Notes: generated from the letters alone by a model not told the origin. Counted from the first letter of the stretch, positions 36,823 through 49,317 are shown. The stretch: 64,000 nt of DNA from Tilletia caries (GCA_032718865.1 JALUTQ010000018.1:682001-746000), one strand, 5' to 3'. Made by a program: numbers and translations.

Positions 36823-37284
36823 TCATGCCTTCACTGTTTTTGAGGTAGATGTTGGCGTAGATGTTACTGCTGTGTCTGTGTCTGTGGATGTCGATCGGTT
36901 GGGGAGCCATTGCACGGGGTACTTGTTGTACATCGGCCACGGCGGCACGCTTGCCTGAGATCGAAGAAGGGGGCCCGAGTCAGTCCTCAACACACATAAC
37001 TCGATGGGAAGGATGGAGGAAGGGCAACTGACAGTAAGCGCAAGGACGACGCCGAGGGCGTAGATGAGCAGGGTGGTCTCGAGGGATGCGGTGAGGTAGC
37101 CGGCGACGACGGCGACGAGGGTGAAGAGGGCGATGGTTTCTTGTGCGATGCGGTCTGCGAGGCGTTGGCCTTGGAAGTCCTGTGCAAACAGAAGGAGAGC
37201 ATGGATTTGTGAGTTGAGCAATGAGGAGGGAGGGTGGGTGTCACTTACGATCTTGCCGTCGATGATCTTCTGGATCTGGTCCAT
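36823..37284 (-). CDS. SPC1: Signal peptidase complex subunit SPC1 (SPCS1/SPC12)
   Basis: Three exons (37284-37249, 37179-37033, 36954-36823) give 104 aa, the usual size. After MDQIQKIIDGKI comes the family start DFQGQRLADRIAQ, two membrane spans (TIALFTLVAVVAGYLTAS and LLIYALGVVLALT), and the diagnostic end VPPWPMYNKYPVQWLP, then a Thr/Ser-rich tail. SPC1 is the small two-pass ER subunit of the signal peptidase complex. Confidence 0.92.
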   Translation of the reverse strand: MDQIQKIIDGKIVSDTHPPSSLLNSQIHALLLFAQDFQGQRLADRIAQETIALFTLVAVVAGYLTASLETTLLIYALGVVLALTVSCPSSILPIELCVLRTDSGPLLRSQASVPPWPMYNKYPVQWLPNRSTSTDTDTAVTSTPTSTSKTVKA

Positions 37285-37634
37285 GATGATGATGGTGATG
37301 AGAGACGCGCGCGCTTCAGTTGTGGTGGTGCGAGAGAGGGCAGTGGTCGTTGTACTCAGTGGAGAGCAAGGCAAGCTTCCAGCTCATCCCCTCATCCCAG
37401 CCAGGCCCCGAGAGCGAGATGGGGAGGGCAGCGGGAGAATGAGGTAGCGCAATATCCATGGTAAAATGTGTACTTTCCATTTGCATTTCGCTTCGCAATT
37501 GCCTTCGAATCCCGGGAAGGCTTCCCAAAAATTTGGGGGGGAAGCCTCTGCTCACATCTCACATCTTACAGCATCGACAGCAGCGATCTCGACAGCGGCA
37601 GTGTTAGTGATAGCGACAACGATAGGAGCGCCAC
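37285..37634. promoter_or_regulatory. Shared promoter of SPC1 and the FHA protein
   Basis: A 350-bp interval between divergent ATGs. No TATA element or other classical site stood out. Confidence 0.35.
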
Positions 37635-40600
37635 ATGCAAAGTCACCATGAGCACGAGCTCGACCCTCGACCCCCGGACCAGCTACAGCTCCAGCTCGAC
37701 TCAGCTCCAGCTACAGCTACAGCTACGGCTACAGCAGCGCTCGCCCTGGCCCCCGTCGAAGAGTACCAGCACCAGCACCAGCACCAGGGGCAGATCCACG
37801 CATACGCAAAGCTCGAGTTCCCAGGCTTCTCATACTACATTCAGACCCTCAACGTGACCATCGGCAGGAGACCCACAACCTCTGCCACCACCACCACCAC
37901 CACCACCACCACAGCAGAGTCCCTCCTCCCCATCCAGTCACAGCAGTACCTACACCTACACTCCCCCTTCCCGCAGCAGCAGCAGCAGTCACAACAGCTA
38001 CACACACAACCACAGCAGCACCCACACGACGGCGGCCAGCACGTCGACGTCGATCTCGGCCCACTCAAGTCCATCTCACGTCTACATGCCCGCATCTTCT
38101 ACCTCGCCCCGGGTCAGCCACTCCATCTCGCCGCTGCCTCCGCCGCACTCACCGACCAGGACCAGGCCGCTGCGCTTGAGCTGCTGGCCGAGTTTGGCGC
38201 CTTAGAGGGGGTAAGTGCGGGCCAGATGGAGGATGTGTTCATGACGAATGCGGACAGTTTGGACGTGGGCGGCGGGCCGCTTGGGACTGGTGCAAGCATA
38301 GCTGCGGCGGCGGCGGCGGCGGCGAGTAACGGCAGCAGTAATCTCCCCTCCGCCTCGTCGGCCCCTCATCACTTTGCCATCCGGAACGGGATCACCATCG
38401 GCCCACTCTCGCCTGCGTCCAGCCATTCCGGGCCTGTCACTACAGCGACAATAAGCAGCGGCGCGGCCCTGCCAGTGGAGGCAGGAGCAGGGGCAGGGTC
38501 CAGTGCAGCCACTGCCACTTCCGGAGCGGGAGCGGGAGCGGGAGCGGGAATGGTAGCCGGCTGGGATCCCAATGCGGTCATCTACGCTGGCAGCAGAGGC
38601 ATTGCGCCCCTTGTCAACTGGTCCGAACAGCAGCAGCAACAACCACAGTATTCAGAGTATCAACAACAGCATCAGATGGGCCACTTCATACTCCATGTAC
38701 TCGGCAGGAACGGCGCCTTTGTCGACGATGTCTGGGCAGAGAAGGATTGCTGTATTGCACTCGGCAAGAGGTCAGTTTCCTTTCACCCTGTCTCCCCTTT
38801 GTGCTCGAAGGCTGACAATCAAATTTCCATCTCGCGGCCGATGCGCGCGCCCGCAAAAATGAATGAATGAACAGGACCAAGATCCAGATTGCCGAACGCG
38901 TCTTCTACTTCGTCCTCCCGCGTCAGGTCAGCGCGAGTGCCGATGATGACGACGACGAGGACGACGACATGACCACCTTCAGCGGGCCCATGGCAGCCCT
39001 CCACCACAACCCCTCTGCACTCCTCCTCGACCCTTTCCTCTCCAAGGACTCCGATGCTGATTCATCTGACAGCGACGACGACGATGACGACGATGACGAC
39101 GACGATGAGGATGAGGATACCTCCGATTCGGACCTCAGCGACCTCTCCGGCGACCTCGTCGACTCCAGCGACGACGAGGCTGACGACAGCGAGCAGGAGA
39201 ACGACGCGAGTGATGAGTCGGAGGAGGACGACGACGATGATGCGAATGCGCTCGACAGTACCGACGATGGTGGCCATCTGGTCGAGAGTACGGATGACAG
39301 CAGCGACGACGATGACGACGATGATGATTTCGTCGAATTACCCTTGCCGCCGCCGCTCCATTCTCGACTGCCCAGTGGGGGCAGCAGCAAGATTCTCGAG
39401 CCTGTCGGGTTTGGCAAAAATGGCAAGGGAGGAGGGGCAGGCGGGAAGGCAGGAGGGAAGGGCAAAGGACAGGGGAAGGGGAAGGGGAAGGGTGGGGATT
39501 ATGCGCGTAAGAACCCGGCGAATCCGCCGCCGTTGCCTAAATCTCCCCATACCACGAGCAACAACAAGGGCAAAGCCAAAGCGAGTCCGAAAGCGTCGTC
39601 CTCTTCGACCCTCCTCGTCTCGCCCACTGTACCAAGAGCGACTGCGAGCAGTAGTAGTCCTTCGAAGAAGAAGGCCGCCGCCGGCGCTGCTGCTGCTGCC
39701 ACCACCACACCTGCGTCTACTACGACGTCCCCGGCGAAGAACAGGAATAAGATCGCGACGTGGATGTTCACGGGCGGAGTCGCGGGGCGGAAGCGCAAGC
39801 GGGGCGTACCCGGCGGACCGGACTCGGACGGCGAGGGCGGCTACTTCCCGAACGGCTCCGGCGTAGGGAAGAATCGTAGTGCCGGTGGGAAGGGACGGGA
39901 TGGGAATCCTGGTTCTTCTGGCCTAGGAGGGATGATCAGGAAGGAAGAACCGATGAAGGTGGGCACGCCGATTGGGATTGAGGCGTTGGAGGCTGCGCAG
40001 AGACGGGCTAAGGCGGCGAAGCTTGCGGCTGCGAAGACGGTGGGAGCTGCGGGTGCGGTGGGGAGTGGGAGTGGGAAGGCGGCTGCGGCTGCGGTGGTTA
40101 ATGGGCCTGGGAGAGGGGTCGCGCCGGTCACGGCGGCGGCGGCGGCGGGAGTGGAGATGTCGAATGGGAAGGCGGGGGGTGTCAAGCCGAATGGGGGAGC
40201 ATCGTCGCCGTCAAAAGCTGCCGTACCCGCATTGCCCAAAGCGCCAGCTGCGGCCTTTTCCTCTTCTGCGGCGCCGGTAGGGGCAGGGGCAGGGGCGGGG
40301 GCGGGGAGTACGTCGGTGCATAGAGCGGGGATGGCTCCTGCTTTGCATGGTGTGAAAGTGGAGGTGGGTCGGCCGAAGGTTCCTGCGGCTGCTGGGGCGT
40401 CGGCGTTGCCGTCAATACCGAGAATGTCGGCGGCGGCCGGGCCAGCAGCGCGGGCGCCGCTGCCTCCGATCCCGCTCAAAGCGTCTGCGATGACAGCTGC
40501 GTCCGCGCCTGCGCCTGTGGCTTCGACTTCGATTTCGACTTCGACGTCAGCTGCGACTCCAGCTGCAGCTGCTGTCGTTAAGGCGGAGGCGCCTGCGTCT

Positions 40601-42085
40601 GTGCCTGCGAAGGTGGCCGTGGTGGGGCCCGGAGTGAGTGCACTTCCGCCGACCAGACCGGCGCCGCAGATAGTGCAGACGCAGCCGCAGGCAGCTGGAG
40701 CATCGACGTCGGCTTCAATACCGCGTCCCCCGGTTTCGACCGCTGGTCCGTCCGCGCCTACTCCCAGTGCGGCTGTACCGCGTCCGGCCGGGGCGGCGGC
40801 ATCGTCGACAACAACAACAACCACACCCGCAGCGGGAGGCCCACCCCCACCACCACCCCGCCGAATCCCCATCGTAGTAGGCGCGATCCCCCTCGCAGCC
40901 CTCCCCCCTCCAAACTCCAAACCAAAACCCCTCCCCGGCTCCGTCGAGTCCCTGCTCGAGCACCCGCCCATCGTACACCACGAGGGCAAGCTGTACCTCT
41001 CCCCGCCCGTCTTCGGCCACCTGGACGGGCCGGAGCTGGAGCGGATCGAGGCGATGGGCGCACAGGCTGCGCTGAAGGTTCTGCAGGGGTATCTTGTGGA
41101 TCATTTGAAGGAGAAGATTCGGTTGCAGAATGCGGCGAAGGCCAGGGCGGCGGCGGCGGGGAGGGCCGTGGGGGGCGTATCGGGGACGACGCAGGCTGGG
41201 GCTGGAGTGGCGGCTGGGACGGGGGCGAGTGCGGCGGCGGCGGCGGCGGCGGCGGCGGCAGCGGCGAGACCGAGGGTTCCGGTTGGTGCAGCTGGTGTGA
41301 GTGCGAGTGCGGGACCATCAGCGCCACCTGTGAGACCTGTGGTCCCGCCAGCTGGCCCGGGAGCAGCAGCAGCGAGGGCAGCCCCTCCGCCTGCTCCCCA
41401 GCAGCCTCCTCGGCCGCGACCTCCAGCTCCAGCGGCAGCCGCAGCCGCGGGAGCCGCTATGCCCAAGCCGGTCTCTGCTGTCGGCGGACATCCATCTCAA
41501 CAGCAGCGCGTACTTCCGAATGGGCCGCTGGGAGCTGGCGGGCAGCCTGCGATGCGGGTGGGGAATCCGTCTGGGCCGGTTGGGACGGGCGCGAGTCGAC
41601 CTGTAGCTGCACCTGGACCTTCAGCCCTTGCCCCTCCTCCAGCTACATCTACATCCGCCCTCCCACCGCCACCCTCCTCCTCTTCGACCCCAGCCGCAGG
41701 CCCGAGCGCAGCAGACCAAACGACGGACCCGCTCGCAGCGCTCGACGCCCTCGCCTCCCACCCGGAAGCGGCGGTCCTGATCCGTCTCCTCAAACAGCAG
41801 CGCGCGGAAGGTGGGGGTTTCAATCAGCTGACGGCGGAGCAGATGGAGCTGTTGCAGATGGCGAATCGGTTGGCTGCTGGTGGGAAGAAGAAGAAGAAGA
41901 AGAAGAAGGAGAAAGAGAAGGAGAAAAAGGAGGGGGAGGCGAGTCCTGCGCCTGGGCCTGCGGGTGCGGGTGCGGTGGCGGGTCCTTCGACTTCGAGCTC
42001 GAGCTCGAATGCGGTCGGACAGCCGGCTCCACATCCTCATCCTCCCATGCCGGCTCAGGCAGGACCGTCCATGGCGACGACCTGA
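37635..42085 (+). CDS. FHL1-type FHA-domain protein lacking a visible fork-head domain
   Basis: Two exons (37635-38770, 38875-42085) give 1448 aa. The FHA domain is of the Fhl1 class: IHAYAKLEFPGFSYYIQTLN with VTIGRRP (residues 54-80), VDVDLGPLKSISRLHARIFY (137-156), then GHFILHVLGRNGAFVDDVW (349-367) and LGKRTKIQIAERVFYFVLP across the splice. It is interrupted by a 55-residue and a roughly 190-residue low-complexity insert. A long Asp/Ser acidic region (about 400-530) and Ala/Pro/Gly-rich disorder follow. A conserved-looking block is SVESLLEHPPIVHHEGKLYL with LSPPVFGHLDGPELERIEAM (about 1070-1110), and a Lys run sits near 1385. Yeast Fhl1 regulates ribosomal-protein genes and has a fork-head domain after FHA; I find none here. 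Confidence 0.72.
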
Positions 42086-42570
42086 ATGAATTTCACCATC
42101 CATCGCACTCGGGACCTGCTGTTGCTGCCTTGCTTCTCTCCCCCATGTAAAACTGTCGCCCCTCTTGTCATGTACCACTAACTATGATGCAGCAGCTCCA
42201 CTGACTTCCCCCCCTCTCTTTTCGCAAACGCAACCCATCATCTCATGCCTCATGCATGGCATCTATCCTGCCCCCTTTTCATTGCAGCGAGAAGCATTTG
42301 ATCCTGCCGCCCGCTTCTGCAGCGAGAGTCTCTTCTGAAGGCGAACAGGAAAGGGTTGGGTTTTCATTTTGGCTGGCGTTGATTGATGGCCTTTCGAATG
42401 GATTGGCTGCGGTGAAGGGCAAGGAGGCTACTGATACAGGTCTGCTGAAGAAAGAGGGAAGTGGCAAAAAGGGATGGACACGAAAGGCAAATGGGAGGAA
42501 GGAAAGAGAAGAGAAGAGCGGTGTCATCCTCGCGATTGGAGGGAGGCACCGCCCCCCGTGAGGTGTCTCC
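42086..42570. other. Convergent 3' intergenic region
   Basis: A 485-bp gap between convergent stops; no gene seen. Confidence 0.5.
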
Positions 42571-44021
42571 TCACACCTGACGCTTCCGTTTCTTCTGCTG
42601 CGAGCTGCTCATCTGCTTCAGGCAGTCCTCGCAGTACCAGGTCGCTGGGAGGGGTTTGGAGACGCCGACGCAGCCGATGTGGAACTGTGGGGATAAAAGG
42701 ATGAACGTGAGTTTTCGGAGCTGATAAGGATGGAAGTGGGTTGAGGGGACGTACCCATTCTATCTTGCATGTGTCGGAGTCGCACCCGATCATCTAGGTG
42801 ATGGGAATGTGGGAATATGCAGGTCAGTTACGAGTGCACCGCCAGAAGGAGAACAGAGAAAAGAGAGACAAAGACGCACCTCTCCAAACGAGACCTGTCG
42901 ACAGAAACAATACGGCGACTCGTCCTTCTCCTCCCCCTCGCCCTTCTCCCCAGCATCCACCTCACCAGCACTACTCCCATCCCCACCACCATCCGCCGCC
43001 CGAACGAAGGACGAGCGGCTCGGTCCGCCCGAGGAGGCATTACTCCCCGATGCGAGTCGTCCACCCCCACCTCCGGCACCAGCACCACTGCCACCGCCCC
43101 GTCGACTCGGCCCGCCCTTGTGCGGGGTGGAGGATGTGGGTCCGTCGAAGTAGGACATCTCGCCTGTGGGCGTACCCACGGCTGTCGAGTGCCCGCCGCC
43201 GAGCAGCGTCAAACTGCCGATACCCGGCGTACCTGCCCTTCCTGATGAGACTCCAGCAGCAGTGGCGGCGAAGCCACCAGCAGCAGTGGGCGTACCCGGG
43301 ATCCCGCCCGTCGGTATTCCCGACCCGTTCCCGTTCCCAGAGCTAGCCGCAGAGCCAACCCCGATCAACGCCGCCAAAAGGGGTGGAGGCTGCAACATCA
43401 ACCCAGCCACGGGAGGCGGCACCCTAACATTAGCAAGCACCTTGGTATCGATCCTCCCTAACTCGGCTTTACAGCGCACGTGGTGCGCGTAGAGGATGCT
43501 CCATAGTTTCTGGGAGAGCGCGGCTTTTTGGATGGACCACTCTTCGAGTCGGGTATAGTCCGATGAGAGCTTTTCGGCGAGTTTGTCGGCGCGTTCGAGG
43601 GTCTCGGCTATGGTTCCTCCGCCTGCTGTTGTAGCTGATGTGGATCCGCCTCCTACTCCTGCTGCGGCTGTTGCTGCGGAGGAGGAGGAGGTGGTGGGCG
43701 TCCCGCTAAGGCCGGTCCATGGTCCCGGAGGCAAGGTATTGATCAGCTTGCGGTACTGCAGTTCCCGGTCGGCCACTTTCGGCATGAGTTCCTGGCATTT
43801 GATGTCCTTGTGCTCGATCTCCTTGAGCAGGTGGGACACTTGGTGTGGCACGTTGTCGAGAGCTGCGAGAGAGAGAGAGAGAGGGAGAGAGAGGGATCAG
43901 CGGCGTTCGAGTGAAAGGGACAGACAGTGGGCGCGCGAGATGGATGGGGGGAGAGGAGATACTCACAGTGCACATACTCGACAGCGAGCGCGGCCAGCTC
44001 TGCTGAATCACTCACACTCAT
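42571..44021 (-). CDS. ING-family PHD-finger histone-reader
   Basis: Four exons (44021-43967, 43862-42880, 42793-42755, 42684-42571) join in phase to 396 aa. The N-terminal ING helix reads VEYVHSLDNVPHQVSHLLKE across the first splice and continues with IEHKDIKCQELM. A Gly/Ala/Ser/Pro-rich linker of about 200 residues follows. The C-terminal PHD is complete: PYCFCRQVSFGEMIGCD, KIEWFHIGCVG, then ATWYCEDC, with the Tyr and Trp residues that form the H3K4me3 aromatic cage. A basic tail (KKRKRQV) ends the protein. ING proteins target histone acetyltransferase (NuA4, Yng2) or deacetylase (Rpd3, Pho23) complexes; which applies here cannot be decided. Confidence 0.9.
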
Positions 44022-44640
44022 CCTCGCTCTCTCGCTCTCGATGTCGACCTTACGGATGGCGAGCTCGTTGTCGTCGAGCAGTTCACTATGCACCTCGCGT
44101 TCGCCTCAACCGAACAAATCCGATCCTCAAATGATCATACGATCACGCTCACAAGAACAAAAATGGTCCATAGGATTCGACGAAGGACGAACGGAACGAG
44201 AGAAAAGGATGGGACAAGAAGCGAAGAGAGAGTGAAATGTATGTGGACCGATGGAGATTGAGGAGAGAGATGCTTGAGTGGATTGAAGACACGACGCCGA
44301 CGATGGGAAGTGATTGTAGTTTGCTTGTTGTATCGATGTTCGTTAAAGGTGGACTCGAAGACGTCCGGCCATGGCGACGATGTCCGCGGGGGTGGGAAGG
44401 TAACCGCAGGAGCCAGCCAGCGAGTCCCCAACTCCCCCCTCCGAGCGTCACGCGACGAGCCTGGATCGAAGGAGAAAAGCGAGAAACAGAACGGTGTCAG
44501 AGAAGAGAGATCGTCCGATCCGACCGGTCGAAAGTAGTGAAAGAGCGAAATGGTTCGCAGAGCCCAAAAGGCCAGAGGTAGGACGCCAAAAGGCACAAGA
44601 GGTACGAGGTTGACAGGGGGGCCAAACCCCTCCCTCCCAA
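44022..44640. other. ING promoter and 3' end of first MscS gene
   Basis: A 619-bp gap between genes on the same strand. No additional gene. Confidence 0.45.
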
Positions 44641-47600
44641 TCAATCCCCACCCTGCCCAGCCAACGCCTTCCCAGCCTTCTTCGCCCTCCGCATCCGCAA
44701 CCCACTGCCCTCAATCTCATCCGGCGGCGGCGTGAATCCCATATAACACTTCGGCTTCCCCACCGGCGCCGGCGCCGGCGCCTGCACCGCACCCGCACCC
44801 GCCGCAGACGTCGACGTCGACGGAAGCGGACTCCCCGGCGGACTCGGCGCAAAGTCATCATTCACCTCCTCAGGCACCCACACCCGTTTCTGCAAGGGGT
44901 CCACACCAGAGGCGTCCATGTAGCTGGGCGGCAGGCCCGTGGAGTCTTCCTCCCAGTAGATCACCGGTTGGAGGGAGGTCGCGTACCGGACGCCGTGCTT
45001 TTTGCAGTAGTAGCTCAGCGCGGCGTAGAATGCGTTCCGGCGGGCGAAGCGGGCGCCCCAGTCTGCACAAACAGACACGGGTTAAAAACAAAAATAAAAG
45101 TGAGGGATTTTTAGTTTAACAAACCAAACTGATGGGGTCCAGGAGAGAGAGAGAGAGAGAGAGAGGATGGAAGAAGGAAAAGAAAGAGAGACTCACCCTG
45201 CCAATTCGCCCGATGCGTCATGCCAACCGTACAACTGATCGACCGCATACCCTCCATCTTCTGCGGCACAATCGACGTACTCGGCTCGAACATCCGCTCC
45301 GGCTCCGTCGCCAGCCAGTGCTTCATATCATCCTCCACCGCGTCCAGTTTCGCCAGCGGTGTGTCGAAGGGGAATTGGAGGGGCACGGACTCCCATTGGT
45401 AGCCGGACCGGCGGAAGTTGTGGATCATTAGGGTGCCGAGGAGGGCGTTGGAGACGTACATGTCCTGTGGGGAGGAAGGTAGAGTGTGAGTCAGAAGGGG
45501 GGGGGCACATCCATCGCATCTTCAGCTCAAGGGAGGGATGGACGTACCGTTCTGTGAATAAATCATCAGCGTCATCAAAGAAACGAGCACAAAACAAAGA
45601 AAGAGGGTGAGCCCAAACAAATCCAACAACCTCGCAAACGAAGAGAATGAAACGTACCCGTCCGCAAGGGTGAACTGCGTCGACAACAGGGACATCCGCT
45701 TGACGACCATGATCTGCTCTCCGAGCATGATCCGATCGCCAGTGTCTGAGATTTTTCGAGGAGGGGGAGACGAGGGGAAAAGTCAGTCAGGGCCGTACAC
45801 TACCTGCAGGGAGGAGGAGGAGGGGAAGGGACAGGCGAAACTCACCAAAGGCATGGGTGACGAAGAGGAATACAATCGAGTCAAACACGTTCGAAGCGGC
45901 TTTTTGCAGGTGTAGCAGAAAGAAAAAAAAAGAGAGAGTCAGCACCCCTCGCCAACCCCCAAGAAGAAAGCAAAGGTAAGAATGAGTAAAAAAAGGCACT
46001 CACTCTGCTTAAAAATAAAAGCAAAAGCCAACCCAAGCGTATACACCGTAGTGACCATCTTGCTGATGTTCACATTGAAAATCGCCAGCGCCTCGAAGAG
46101 GATGATGAGCATCGCGACGGAGAGGATCACTTTGTCCAGCGTCGAGACTGCGTGGTGGACGTCTTGGACCGAGCGCGAGAGGAACCGGCGTTCTTTGTAC
46201 GTCCTACGGGGAAATTCCACAGAGATTTGGGGGTTAGCAATCCGCCGCGGGGAAGAGGAAGAAAGGAAGGAAGGAAGGAAGGAAGGAAGGAAGGAAGGAA
46301 GGAAGGAAGGAAGGAAGGAAGGAAGGGAGCAAAGATCACTCACGCCAGCACAGTATTCTTAATCTCCATCTGCGAAATATCCCCATTCCCATCCCGATCA
46401 AAAACGCCAAACGCCCGCCTAGCAGCCTCCCGCCCTTCAAACGCCGGTTCGAAATCCGCTTCCACAAGGTACCGTCTCCGATGGGCGCCCCGGAACCGTT
46501 TGAAGATCGTCCGCGCGAGCCGCTTGGCTTCCGACGGCCCCGTCACGTCCGCGCCGACGCCCCCGAGCAGCTGGGAGGAGGAGAGCAGGCCGAAGGGGTC
46601 GTTCATTGCGATCCTAGCAATCGCGCGCGCTTGGGAGGCTGTGGCGAGGGCTTTCCGCCGAACTTGCGTCCGTCGCTGCTTTCTTCGCTTCTTCTCATCG
46701 GAATCGGCATGACTGGAGGTGGAGGTGGGCGGCGCGCCCCTCCTGAATCCAGAGCCAGTGGGCGTTGTGCCTTCGGCGCCGTCGAGGAAGTGGGAGCGGT
46801 TCCGGAGGGGCATGCCGGTTTGGGCGTCGAGTTCGATGCCTGTGTGTGGGTCTTCGACTGTGCCTCCGTGCCGACGGGGCGCAGGGTGGAAGAGGTTCTG
46901 CAGGGATGCCAGACCTCCTGCTACGTCACTGGTCGGAGCTTTCCCCTTCGCTTTGTCCTTGGCCTTCTTCTTGTCCTTCTTCTTCCGATCAACAAGCGTG
47001 TTCGAGCCCGCAGAAGTGCCGATCGAACGATCCTTCTCGTCGTCAGCCTCTTGCTCCTCCTCATCATCCTCAGCATCGACAGAGAAATAGGCCGGTCGTC
47101 GATCGGCATGTTTGCGTTTGGAGGAGAGCGTGTTGTCGGCCGAGGAGGTGGTGGTGCCGGAGAGGTCGGCCATGGGTGCGTCCTTTTGGTTGTAGGAGGA
47201 TGTATACTCCATGCGCATGGGTGTGGATATACCACTTGTACTTTTCCCTGCACCACCGGCGGGTCCACCGAAGCCCTTGGGCAGACCGAAGGTAGAGGCT
47301 CCCGGCGTGCCCGGGCGAGAGGACGACGGCGGGAGACCAGCAGGCGCGCTCGGTTTGTAATCCCTAAGGACATCAAAGACGGCCAACGCCTGTGCGACTT
47401 GAGCAAGCCGCTCGGCATAGGCGGACGTATGGAACTTCATGGCGATGAACTTGATCAGGATCTTCTCCGCACAGACGGTGAGGATGAAGAAGAAGATCAT
47501 CTCGACGACTTGGAAGAGACGCGGGGTGTAGGAGGCTCGACTGCGTCCCGTGTCGGAGTTGTCGTAGAGGTCGTACAGGTGCGTGCCGTATATGATGGCC

Positions 47601-48255
47601 CAGGAGCCCCAGCTCATGGCAGCGTAGAAGACCGGTTTGACAAACTGCTTACAGGACGCGTAGAACTCGGCCAGTCCGAGGAGACGCTGACTTGCCGAGC
47701 CCCAGATGCCGCGGACGACAAAGAGGATGATGCGCGGGAAGAGCTCGCATCCGATGTGGAGCCACCACATCATATGGAGGTTGAAGGCGGCCCAGACGAA
47801 CGCGGCCTGTACGTTATCGGCGACGAAGTCTCTATGGTTCCTGAGCGCGTTGGCCTCGGGCGAGTCGGAGACGAGGTAGTCCGGGAGGTGTTTGCGGTAG
47901 AAGAACTGCATGACGAGCACGGGCACGAGCAGGATGGCCGAAACGATGGAGTTACCCAGAAAGGTCGTAGCGAGGAAGCGGATGATCTTCCAGAGTGAGA
48001 TGCCGCCCCTCCCGCCGCCCATGCGGAGCTGCTTGGCCTGCTCCTCTTCGAACTTGGCTGCGTCTTCGACGTCGTCTTCGTCGGACCAGGCGTAGTTGTC
48101 GGGATCCTGGCCGCCGGCGTCGTCGTTGTCGCCGTAGGCGTTGTGGCCGAGTTCGGAGTTGGAGAGGGACATCTCTGAGCCTTGGCGGGAGAAGGCGGGG
48201 CGGTGGTCGTAGGAGGCGGTTGATGCTGCTGAGGTGAAGGTGTTCTGGCGGGATT

Positions 48256-48287
<32 letters not shown>

Positions 48288-48742
48288 TGTTGGTACTGCT
48301 GCTGCTGCTGTGTGGAAGCAGTGGGCCAGTCTGAGTTTTTACCAAGACCGTGTGGACGGGTGAGGTTGCGTGCGCGCATGTCAGCGAGTGGGTCTGTGAG
48401 GGCGATGCGTGGTGCCTGTGTGTGCGGCTGGTAGTGTACGACTCGCGAGGAGGAGGCTGTGTCCATCTTGTCAGTGCTGCTCGCTGTGACGCGCGTCGTT
48501 GGGATGGCCGCTGTTGAGGACGACGATGGCTGCTGGTACACCGGTGGACTGCCGAGTGTGCTGTTGAAGAGCGTCGATGAGGAGGCGGCCTGGTGGTGCA
48601 GATGGGAAGGAGCGGGTGTGAGGCCAGCAGGGTCTGCTCCTCTCACACGCTCGCCTCGTCCTGATCCTGTTGAGCTGGACTCGTACGACGGCGAGGGCGA
48701 CCCATGCGCCGCGTTGTCCAGATCATCACTGCGCCGTGCCAT
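44641..48742 (-). CDS. EF-hand mechanosensitive channel, MscS family (Msy1/Msy2-like), paralogue 1
   Basis: Seven exons (48742-46344, 46203-46004, 45899-45846, 45745-45658, 45551-45548, 45464-45197, 45062-44641) join in phase to 1144 aa. The disordered N-terminus has a glutamine run. Membrane helices follow (SIVSAILLVPVLVMQFF; FNLHMMWWLHIGCELFPRII; VEMIFFFILTVCAEKILI). Then a Lys/Asp-rich loop and an EF-hand with canonical loop DRDGNGDISQME (about residues 783-794). The MscS pore helix (TTVYTLGLAFAFIFKQTASN) and beta-domain follow (HAFDTGDRIMLGE; FTLADGTDMYVSNALL). The C-terminal domain contains NWQDWGARFARRNA and a Pro/Ala tail. Fungal Msy1/Msy2 sit in the ER and control Ca2+ entry during hypo-osmotic swelling. 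Exon five is only 4 nt. Confidence 0.9.
45548..45551 (-). other. 4-nt microexon (AACG) of MscS paralogue 1
   Basis: The exon before it ends in codon phase 2 (GCG GAC GG) at a GTACGT donor, and the exon after starts GAC ATG after CCCACAG. Direct joining shifts the frame. AACG lies between CACAG and GTACGT and restores ADGT-DMYVSNALL, matching the MscS beta-domain. Confidence 0.75.
46264..46326. repeat. (GGAA)n microsatellite in intron 1 of MscS paralogue 1
   Basis: About 63 bp of tandem GGAA. On the transcribed strand it is a TTCC pyrimidine tract between donor and acceptor of the first intron. Confidence 0.95.
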
Positions 48743-49317
48743 CCTGTGCAGAGTCAAAGGGAAGCAACACAATGAATGGTGTTGCGATGGCAGACTGACA
48801 GAGACGAGCACTCGGCTTTATGATGCTCTTCGTCCTCGCTGAATAAACCAGTGAAAGTCATGCACACTCGCTCACACCCTCTCGCTTACATATTCAGCCG
48901 AGCCGAGACATGTATGCCGCCGACGCCCCGCCGCCTGCCTCATGGCCCAAGCTCGGATCTGTTCATCTCCGCCCTCTCTCACTGCTGCAGTGCCTGCGTG
49001 CCTGGAATGGGTCGGTGCTTCCCATTTCGGGAGAGTGCCAATTCAATCAACGCTGTCATTGCGCATCGCTTCACGCTGCTTGGCGGTGGGACAACGACTT
49101 TTCTTTGTTTCCGAAGCAAGCTCGACTCTCGAGACTGAGAAGAAAGGACCGGGCCCACCTGGTCACTAATCACCATCATCAGCTCAACGTCGGCCTGTCC
49201 CCTGTCTCGCACCCAGAGCGTCCCTCATCCGCGCGCCTTGCTTCTGCCTCACTCACCGCTCCCCACCCTCATCCTCACCCACCCACTCAGCCTCACCCCC
49301 GCCCAGCGCATCCGACA
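48743..49317. promoter_or_regulatory. Bidirectional promoter between two MscS paralogues
   Basis: A 575-bp interval between divergent start codons of two related channels. The right-hand 100 bp is CA/CCC-rich, as in a leader. No classical TATA box was identified. Confidence 0.4.

Noticed and set aside
39841..40989. 382-codon open frame on the minus strand
   Set aside because: It is the antisense of the Ala/Pro/Gly-rich FHL1-like coding exon. GC-rich codon bias creates it and its composition is a mirror of the sense frame.
46255..46335. CRISPR-like regular repeat
   Set aside because: A simple GGAA tetranucleotide microsatellite without spacers, inside an intron.
46481..47998. 505-codon open frame on the plus strand
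   Set aside because: Antisense to MscS paralogue 1 exon 1, which has clear membrane and EF-hand motifs on the other strand.
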